From the NCBI GenBank assembly GCA_902783295.1, contig CACZQT010000206.1, forward strand, positions 1 to 5,446: a DNA stretch of 5,446 nucleotides, given 5' to 3'. Positions 1 through 4,613 of the stretch are shown here, one piece after another (positions within the stretch are counted from its first letter, which is position 1; the number at the start of each line of letters is the position of its first letter). The DNA is from an uncultured Lachnospiraceae bacterium (GTDB lineage: Bacteria; Bacillota; Clostridia; Lachnospirales; Lachnospiraceae). The notes under the pieces are model-generated. The model searched no databases, was not told the origin of the DNA, and worked only from the letters and a program-made list of their open reading frames with translations. Both the position numbers and the translations under genes were made by a program.

Positions 1-847
1 GATTAAAATGCTGGAGGAAGAGCTGGATACCACCCTCTTTCTCCGAAGCAAAAACGGGCTTACGCTGACCCCGACGGGTATGATTCTTCAGAAAAGGGCG
101 CGCCAGATTCTGGAGCTTGCGGCGCGTACAAGGGAAGAAATCAGAAATCATGAGAATGAACTGAGCGGCAACCTGGTACTGGCTACCGTGGAAGGCCGCG
201 CTCCGTTTCTCCTTGCCCGGTGGATTGCCGGTTTCCGTGAAGAATTCCCTCTGGTTACCTTTTCCGTGCGGCATGGAGGGACGGATGATATTCTGGAACA
301 GATGCAGCACAATCTGGTAGACCTGGCGATCATCGCAGCACCTTATAACGAAGAAATGCTGGACGGCTTTTCGGTCGACCGGCAGCCGTGGGTGGCGATG
401 ATTCCTTCGGACCATCCTCTGGCAAAGAAGCCGGGGAACAGTCTCTCGCTGTCGGAGCTGGAAGGCGAACCGCTGATTATTCCGGAACGTTCCTACCGGG
501 GCATTGCCATTGAACACTGGTTTGAAGGAGAGAAGCTGACGCCGAAGTTTGTATGCCGGCTGTCAACATACACGGACGCCGTTGCCCTGGTGAAGCAAAA
601 TGTCGGCATCTGCATTTTTCCACAGACCAGCTATACGAAAAATCCCCATCTTGTGTACAAGTTGATCGTGGATCCGCCGAGAGCTGCCGAATACGTGGTT
701 GTGTGGCCTAAAGGCCAGATGGTTTCGGAACTGGCGGCTTCTTTCCGTGATTATGTGTACGACTGCCTGGAAGAAGACCCGGCCTTCGGCGGGGATCCCG
801 AAGACAGGGTGGAATTCCCCTTGCCGGAAGGCGCTGCTCTGCTGTAA
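1..847 (+). CDS. LysR-type transcriptional regulator, 5'-truncated by window edge
   Basis: This is a DNA-binding transcription factor of the LysR family, acting in the cytoplasm. The frame is open from base 2, and the first visible residues (IKMLEEELDTTLFLRSKNGL, then LTPTG) are the end of the winged helix-turn-helix. The ATG at base 8 is therefore internal, and roughly the first 30 residues lie outside the window. A linker helix follows (about residues 25-50 of the visible part). The effector domain begins at GNLVLATVEG and shows the usual two-lobed, periplasmic-binding-protein-like layout, with DLAIIAAPY, the DHPLA segment and the VGICIFP segment. About 281 residues are visible, which fits a family length near 300-310. 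The gene ends in TAA and has an acidic, proline-containing tail (EEDPAFGGDPEDRVEFPLPEG). It lies in the same direction as the oxidoreductase gene 150 bp downstream, which is its likeliest target. The effector cannot be read from the sequence. Confidence 0.93.
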   Translation, partial: IKMLEEELDTTLFLRSKNGLTLTPTGMILQKRARQILELAARTREEIRNHENELSGNLVLATVEGRAPFLLARWIAGFREEFPLVTFSVRHGGTDDILEQMQHNLVDLAIIAAPYNEEMLDGFSVDRQPWVAMIPSDHPLAKKPGNSLSLSELEGEPLIIPERSYRGIAIEHWFEGEKLTPKFVCRLSTYTDAVALVKQNVGICIFPQTSYTKNPHLVYKLIVDPPRAAEYVVVWPKGQMVSELAASFRDYVYDCLEEDPAFGGDPEDRVEFPLPEGAALL

Positions 848-888
848 AGGGCAGGAGGAGGTTCCCTTTCTGGTATTATGTAAAAAAC

Positions 889-907
889 TTGCATATTCGT
901 ATTGCAA
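889..907. promoter_or_regulatory. Interrupted dyad, candidate LysR-type operator
   Basis: The arms TTGCA and TGCAA are separated by 9 nt. Allowing one unpaired T at 903, the symmetry extends to TTGCATA-TTCG-TAT(T)GCAA. LysR-family proteins commonly bind interrupted dyads of the T-N11-A kind, and the regulator gene ends only 41 bp upstream. The right arm overlaps the -35 hexamer of the promoter proposed for the oxidoreductase, so a bound protein could contact or block RNA polymerase. The symmetry is visible; assigning it to this LysR protein is inference. Confidence 0.45.
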
Positions 908-930
908 CTTTCAGAAAAAACATACATAAT
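902..930 (+). promoter_or_regulatory. Sigma-70/SigA-type promoter for the oxidoreductase gene
   Basis: A -35 element TTGCAA (902-907) and a -10 element CATAAT (925-930, 5 of 6 to consensus) are separated by exactly 17 nt. Transcription would start near 936-938, leaving a leader of about 60 nt before the ATG at 998. The -35 box matches consensus at only 4 of 6 positions and lies inside a dyad, which suits an activator-dependent or repressible promoter. This supports the oxidoreductase being transcribed separately from the regulator gene. Confidence 0.55.
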
Positions 931-948
931 GAGAATAGTTGTTTGAAA

Positions 949-962
949 TGGAAACGGTTGGC
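949..962. promoter_or_regulatory. cre-like catabolite repression site (imperfect)
   Basis: TGGAAACGGTTGGC resembles the CcpA operator of Bacillota (TGNAANCGNWNNCA). The TG-AA-CG-T core is present, but the last two consensus positions do not match. Centred about 20 bp after the expected transcription start, it would sit where CcpA or another LacI/GalR-family repressor could block elongation. Carbon catabolite repression is common for sugar genes of this kind. The match is imperfect and rests on visual comparison only. Confidence 0.35.
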
Positions 963-989
963 TGAAGGGAAAACAGTTGCCTGAAAGGA
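951..989 (+). repeat. Imperfect 19-nt tandem repeat in the leader
   Basis: CGGTTGGCTGAAGGGA (955-970) recurs 19 nt later as CAGTTGCCTGAAAGGA (974-989), with 13 of 16 positions identical and an AAA before both copies. The first copy overlaps the cre-like site. The second copy contains the functional ribosome binding site, and its GAAAGGA corresponds to GAAGGGA in the first. This looks like a small local duplication. Confidence 0.6.
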
Positions 990-990
990 G
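984..990 (+). promoter_or_regulatory. Ribosome binding site deciding the oxidoreductase start
   Basis: AAAGGAG lies 7 nt before the ATG at 998, a standard Bacillota arrangement. An in-frame TTG at 977 would add seven residues, but it sits upstream of this site and has no comparable site of its own at the right distance. The ATG at 998 is therefore preferred. Confidence 0.85.
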
Positions 991-997
991 AGCGGGT

Positions 998-2620
998 ATG
1001 CGTCTGTCATACAGCGGTTTGAAGGAAAAGGAACAGTGGGAGCAGGCCGGAATCACTTTGCCGGGATATGATCCGGAGCAGATTGCGGCGCTGACGAAGC
1101 GGCATCCGGTGTGGGTACATTTCGGCATAGGAAATATTTTCCGCATGTTTATTGGAGGAATTGCCGATCAGCTGATTGAAAAAGGCCTGATGAAACAGGG
1201 GATTACCTGCGTTGAAAGCTTTGATTTCGATGTGGTTGATAAGATCTATGACCCCTTTGACAATCTGGTCCTGGAGGTGACTCTTCATGAGGACGGCCGG
1301 GTGGACCGGAAGGTTCACGGTGCACTGGGAGAGGCTGTAAAAGCACAGCTTTCCGTGAAAGAACAGCGCGAAAGGCTGAAACAGATTTTCACGGATCCGG
1401 GACTGCAGGTGGTATCGTTCACCATCACGGAAAAAGGCTATGCACTGCGCGGGGCGGATGGCAGCTGGCTTCCGTATGTAAAGAAAGATATGGAGAACGG
1501 ACCGGAAGCACCTACAGGTGCCATGGGCATTGTTGCGACTCTGCTGTATGAGCGTTTCCTGGCCGGGAAGTTTCCGCTGGCGCTGGTGTCCATGGATAAT
1601 GTTTCCCGGAACGGGGAAAAGCTGCGGGCTTCTGTACTGGAAACAGCCGAAACCTGGCTGCAGAACGGCTTCGTAGAAGAAGCTTTTGTAGAGTACGTTC
1701 GGGATGAAGAAAAGATCAGTTTCCCCTGGACCATGATCGACAAGATAACGCCTCGCCCCGGTGACGCGGTCGCGGCAGATCTCACTGCTCTGGGCGTAGA
1801 GGATATGGCGCCTGTCATCACCTCGAAAAAAACGTATATTGCGCCATTTGTAAATGCAGAGGCACCGCAGTATCTGGTGGTAGAAGACAGCTTCCCTGCC
1901 GGCAGGCCGGCGTGGGAGAAGGCAGGTGTATATATGACAGACCGGGTGACCGTCAACCTGTCGGAACGCATGAAGGTGACTGCCTGCCTGAATCCTCTGC
2001 ATACAGCCCTTTGCGTGTATGACTGCATGCTTGGTTATGAGCTGTTTGCAGACGGAATGAAAGATCCGGATCTCGCCGAGCTGGCCAGGCAGGTGGGCTA
2101 TGTGGAAGGACTTCCGGTTGTGGAGAATCCCGGCATCCTGTCTCCGGAGAAATTCCTGGAGGAAGTCATCCAGGTGCGGTTCCCCAATCCTTATCTGGGC
2201 GACACATCCCAGCGGATCGCCGTGGACATTTCCCAGATGGTGGGAATCCGCTTCGGAGAAACCATCAAGGCACATGTGGAGAAAAAGGGAAGTGCCGGAG
2301 AATTAAAAGCAATTCCTCTTGCCATAGCGGGATGGCTGAGGTATCTGCTGGCAGTGGATGACAATCTCTGCCCGATGGAACTGGCCCCGGATCCCATGAT
2401 CCCGGAACTGCAGGAGAAACTGCAGGGAATCGTGTGCGGCGAGCCGGAGACTTTTACGGATCAGCTTAAGAATATTCTTTCCAACAGGAATATTTTCGGG
2501 ACAGATCTTTACGCGGCCGGGATTGGAGAGAAGATTGAAGAAATGTTCCGGGAGCAGCTCGCCGGCGCCGGCGCTGTACGGGAGACACTGCACCGGTGGC
2601 TGTTTACCGCGGAGAGATAA
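998..2620 (+). CDS. Mannitol dehydrogenase-family oxidoreductase (UxuB/mannonate-type)
   Basis: This 540-residue cytoplasmic NAD(P)-dependent polyol/sugar-acid dehydrogenase belongs to the long-chain family of mannitol 2-dehydrogenase, fructuronate reductase (UxuB) and altronate oxidoreductase. The N-terminal Rossmann domain shows VHFGIGN at 40-46 (G43, G45) with R49. The segment at 240-252 (ISFPWTMIDKITP) fits the family signature except for two conservative changes (V to I, R to K). The C-terminal catalytic domain carries K326, N332 and H335 in MKVTACLNPLH, matching the family's Lys-Asn-His catalytic set. The length is that of the large clostridial form; classical mannitol 2-dehydrogenases are shorter, below 500 residues. 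The exact substrate (mannitol, mannonate/fructuronate or another polyol) cannot be fixed. A promoter, a dyad and a cre-like site lie directly upstream, and the GH13 glucosidase gene follows 104 bp later in the same direction. No uronate isomerase or mannonate dehydratase gene is in view to settle a uronate role. Confidence 0.9.
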   Translation: MRLSYSGLKEKEQWEQAGITLPGYDPEQIAALTKRHPVWVHFGIGNIFRMFIGGIADQLIEKGLMKQGITCVESFDFDVVDKIYDPFDNLVLEVTLHEDGRVDRKVHGALGEAVKAQLSVKEQRERLKQIFTDPGLQVVSFTITEKGYALRGADGSWLPYVKKDMENGPEAPTGAMGIVATLLYERFLAGKFPLALVSMDNVSRNGEKLRASVLETAETWLQNGFVEEAFVEYVRDEEKISFPWTMIDKITPRPGDAVAADLTALGVEDMAPVITSKKTYIAPFVNAEAPQYLVVEDSFPAGRPAWEKAGVYMTDRVTVNLSERMKVTACLNPLHTALCVYDCMLGYELFADGMKDPDLAELARQVGYVEGLPVVENPGILSPEKFLEEVIQVRFPNPYLGDTSQRIAVDISQMVGIRFGETIKAHVEKKGSAGELKAIPLAIAGWLRYLLAVDDNLCPMELAPDPMIPELQEKLQGIVCGEPETFTDQLKNILSNRNIFGTDLYAAGIGEKIEEMFREQLAGAGAVRETLHRWLFTAER

Positions 2621-2629
2621 GGAACTCTG

Positions 2630-2643
2630 CGCAGGATCCTGCG
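2630..2643. repeat. Perfect 14-bp palindrome in the oxidoreductase-glucosidase spacer
   Basis: CGCAGGATCCTGCG is perfectly self-complementary. A second GGATCC at 2648-2653 offers an alternative hairpin of GGATCC arms around an 8-nt loop. No T-run follows (the next bases are A/G-rich), so it does not read as an intrinsic terminator. It could be a protein-binding site or an mRNA-stabilising hairpin between two co-transcribed genes. The rest of the 2621-2724 spacer is A-rich, with isolated -10-like GATAAT strings but no well-placed -35 box. Confidence 0.5.
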
Positions 2644-2724
2644 GGCGGGATCCGGAGATAATCTGAAAAGAAAAAGAACTGATATAAGTGAAGATAATAT
2701 ACATGCAGTCGAAGGAGATGGAAT

Positions 2725-4407
2725 ATGGAGAAAAAATGGTGGCAGAAGAGTGTAGTTTACCAGATCTACCCGCGGAGCTTTCAGGACAGCAACGGCGACG
2801 GAATCGGTGATATTGCGGGAATCACTTCCCGGCTCCCGTATATCCGGGAACTGGGAGTGGATACCGTCTGGCTGTCGCCGATCTATCAGTCGCCGAATGA
2901 TGACAATGGCTATGATATCAGCGATTACCAGGCAATTATGGCGGATTTCGGAACTATGGAAGACTTCGACGAGATGCTTGCGAAGGCACATGAACTGGGG
3001 CTGAAGATTGTGATGGACCTGGTAGTCAATCACACGTCGGATGAGCACAGGTGGTTTGTGGAATCCCGTAAATCGAAGGATAATCCGTACCGGGATTATT
3101 ATATCTGGAGAGAGCCGAAAAACGGAGCGGAGCCCAGCAACTGGGGATCGTGTTTCGGCGGAAGCGCCTGGCAGCTGGACGAAGCGACGGGGATGTACTT
3201 CCTGCATCTGTTTTCCAAAAAGCAGCCGGACCTGAACTGGGACAATCCTGCCGTACGGGATGAGGTTTTCGAGATGATGGACTGGTGGCTTCAGAAGGGA
3301 ATCGACGGGTTCCGTATGGATGTGATCAGCCTGATCTCCAAAGAACCTGATTTTCCGGATGGCGAAGCGGAAGCCGGAGGATACGCCAGCTTTCAGATTG
3401 CAGCCAACGGACCGCATGAGCATGAGTATCTTCAGGAAATGAACCGCCGGGTGCTCTCTAAATATGACCTCCTGACGGTCGGGGAATGCGCCGGCGTTAC
3501 GCTGGAGGAAGCGAAGTCCTATGCAAATCTGGACGGCAGTGAGCTCTCCATGGTCTTCCAGTTTGAACACATGGAGGCAGATTTTGACCCGGAACTAGGC
3601 CGGTATGCCGCGCAGCATAAGGACATTCCGAAGCTTAAGGAGATCCTGAGCCGCTGGGAGGTGGAACTGGACGGGATTGCCTGGAACAGTCTCTACTGGA
3701 ACAATCATGACCAGCCCAGGATCGTATCCCGGTACGGCGATGATTCCGACGAGTGGCGTGAGCTTTCGGCGAAGATGCTGGGTACCTGCCTGCATATGAT
3801 GCAGGGAACGCCGTATGTTTTCCAGGGCGAGGAACTGGGGATGACCAATTTCCCCTGGACCAGTCTGGAGCAGATGAACGATATTGAATCCCTGGGGAAT
3901 TACCGCCAGCTCCATGACCGTGGGTATTATACTGAGGAAGAGGGAATTGCCATGCTGCGCAAGCGCAGCCGCGACAATGCCCGCACTCCCATGCAGTGGG
4001 ACGACAGCCCCCAGGCCGGCTTTACTGCGGGAACACCCTGGCTCCCGGTAAATCCCAACTATACCCGGGTCAATGCAAAGGAGCAGATGGCGCGGGAGGA
4101 TTCGGTGTTCCATTATTATCAGAAGCTGATCGCGCTGCGCAAAGCGATGGATGTTATTGTGTACGGTCACTACCGTCTTCTGGAACCGGAACACGAAGCT
4201 CTTTTCGTTTACACCCGGACCTGGGAAGAAGATGAGCTGCTGGTGATCTGCAATTTTACTGATAAAGCCGTGCCATACACTTTGCCGGAGGAGTTCCGGG
4301 GGAGTTCTGTTCTGATCGGCAATTATCCGCAGGTTCCGGAAAACCTGCAGACTGTACGGCCTTATGAAGCTGTTGTTTTTCAGCGGAAAACCAGTGGTTT
4401 ATGCTGA
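2725..4407 (+). CDS. malL: GH13 alpha-glucosidase, oligo-1,6-glucosidase type
   Basis: This cytoplasmic exo-alpha-glucosidase (560 residues, no signal peptide) removes terminal glucose from short alpha-glucosides. All GH13 conserved regions are present: QIYPRSF at 13-19, a calcium-loop-like D21-N23-D25-D29, VVNH with H103, the QPDLN signature at 167-171, GFRMDVI with nucleophile D199, TVGE with acid/base E254, and NHD with D329. These positions almost coincide with those of Bacillus oligo-1,6-glucosidase (D199, E255, D329). Val200 after the nucleophile is the residue associated with alpha-1,6 activity, whereas alpha-1,4-specific relatives usually carry Ala or Thr. A small beta-sandwich C-terminal domain ends the protein. 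AAGGAG at 2712-2717, 7 nt before the ATG, supports the start. Dextran glucosidase (DexB) and trehalose-6-phosphate hydrolase are close relatives; the neighbouring ABC-type binding protein, rather than a PTS, argues against a phosphorylated substrate. Probable isomaltose, panose or isomaltulose-type substrates are inferred. Confidence 0.95.
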   Translation: MEKKWWQKSVVYQIYPRSFQDSNGDGIGDIAGITSRLPYIRELGVDTVWLSPIYQSPNDDNGYDISDYQAIMADFGTMEDFDEMLAKAHELGLKIVMDLVVNHTSDEHRWFVESRKSKDNPYRDYYIWREPKNGAEPSNWGSCFGGSAWQLDEATGMYFLHLFSKKQPDLNWDNPAVRDEVFEMMDWWLQKGIDGFRMDVISLISKEPDFPDGEAEAGGYASFQIAANGPHEHEYLQEMNRRVLSKYDLLTVGECAGVTLEEAKSYANLDGSELSMVFQFEHMEADFDPELGRYAAQHKDIPKLKEILSRWEVELDGIAWNSLYWNNHDQPRIVSRYGDDSDEWRELSAKMLGTCLHMMQGTPYVFQGEELGMTNFPWTSLEQMNDIESLGNYRQLHDRGYYTEEEGIAMLRKRSRDNARTPMQWDDSPQAGFTAGTPWLPVNPNYTRVNAKEQMAREDSVFHYYQKLIALRKAMDVIVYGHYRLLEPEHEALFVYTRTWEEDELLVICNFTDKAVPYTLPEEFRGSSVLIGNYPQVPENLQTVRPYEAVVFQRKTSGLC

Positions 4408-4444
4408 TAAACAGCTTCCGGCCATAGTGTTTCAGTGGTTTTTT
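4404..4444 (+). terminator. Putative intrinsic terminator after the glucosidase gene
   Basis: CTG(AT)AAACA at 4404-4413 can pair with TGTTTCAG at 4428-4435, giving 8 bp with a 2-nt bulge around a 14-nt loop. A run of six T (4439-4444) follows 3 nt later. The structure begins at the glucosidase stop codon. The stem is A/T-rich, so its strength is uncertain. Confidence 0.42.
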
Positions 4445-4474
4445 AGTATGAAATTCCATCCTGCACTGAATTTT

Positions 4475-4509
4475 CTCCTGGCTTTCAGGAGTGTGGAGAA
4501 TCACTTTTT
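4475..4509 (+). terminator. Second terminator-like hairpin before the binding-protein promoter
   Basis: CTCCTG (4475-4480) and CAGGAG (4486-4491) form a perfect 6-bp stem with a 5-nt loop. An alternative pairing, TTCTCC (4473-4478) with GGAGAA (4495-4500), ends 4 nt before TTTTT at 4505-4509. Either fold could help isolate the downstream promoter. The distance from the best stem to the T-run (13 nt) is not canonical. Confidence 0.4.
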
Positions 4510-4517
4510 AAATCCGC

Positions 4518-4546
4518 TTGCTTTTATTAAAATACTATGTTATTAT
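4518..4546 (+). promoter_or_regulatory. Promoter of the sugar-binding protein gene (extended -10)
   Basis: TTGCTT (4518-4523) and TATTAT (4541-4546, 5 of 6) are separated by 17 nt, and TG at 4538-4539 provides an extended -10 motif (TGTTATTAT). The expected start is near 4552-4554, leaving a leader of about 60 nt. It lies just after two terminator-like hairpins, so the binding-protein transcript is probably independent of the glucosidase transcript. This is the best promoter in the window by eye. Confidence 0.62.
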
Positions 4547-4553
4547 TCCTTAT

Positions 4554-4581
4554 GCATGTGACAGTTATAGGATCACATTGC
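4554..4581. promoter_or_regulatory. Dyad at the transcription start/leader of the binding-protein gene
   Basis: ATGTGA (4556-4561) and TCACAT (4573-4578) are perfect inverted arms 11 nt apart. With one unpaired T at 4579 the symmetry extends to GCATGTGA...TCACAT(T)GC. Its position over the predicted start site suits a repressor operator, or a small leader hairpin in the mRNA. The TGTGA/TCACA arms resemble a CRP site, but the gap is 11 nt rather than 6, so a CRP assignment is not justified. Confidence 0.42.
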
Positions 4582-4600
4582 AAAAAAACGTAGTCATACA

Positions 4601-4606
4601 AGGAGG
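4601..4606 (+). promoter_or_regulatory. Ribosome binding site of the sugar-binding protein
   Basis: A perfect AGGAGG lies 7 nt upstream of the ATG at 4614. It is the strongest ribosome site in the window, and the following MKKR signal-peptide start confirms the initiation codon. Confidence 0.88.
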
Positions 4607-4613
4607 ATACTGT

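Noticed and set aside
8..10. ATG at base 8 as the start of the LysR gene
   Set aside because: The residues before and after it belong to the recognition helix of the HTH, and the frame is open to the window edge, so the true start lies upstream of the window.
853..861. AGGAGGAGG as a ribosome site for a small leader peptide
   Set aside because: No ATG, GTG or TTG start follows at a usable distance; the ATG at 878 is immediately followed by TAA. Only a CTG at 870 would open about 19 codons, which is too weak to call.
846..869. AAAGGG...CCCTTT inverted repeat as a terminator of the LysR gene
   Set aside because: It has only 6 bp with a 12-nt loop, overlaps the stop codon and has no T-run after it.
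977..979. TTG as start of the oxidoreductase
   Set aside because: The strong AAAGGAG lies downstream of it and 7 nt before the ATG at 998. The extra seven residues would be encoded by the ribosome-site region itself.
1007..2275. Long antisense open frame of 422 codons opposite the oxidoreductase
   Set aside because: Its translation is rich in His, Arg, Cys and Ile without recognisable domains, and the + strand protein is a clear family member. It is a shadow frame.
2657..2698. Separate promoter for the glucosidase gene (GATAAT at 2657-2662 or 2693-2698, TATAAG at 2683-2688)
   Set aside because: None of these -10-like strings has a credible -35 element 16-18 nt upstream. Co-transcription with the oxidoreductase is simpler.
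2509..3570. Antisense open frame of 353 codons across the spacer and glucosidase
   Set aside because: It runs across two well-supported genes on the other strand and its product has no recognisable family. It is a shadow frame.
4557..4577. CRP binding site (TGTGA...TCACA)
   Set aside because: The arm spacing is 11 nt instead of the 6 nt of a CRP site, and classical CRP control is not typical of Bacillota.
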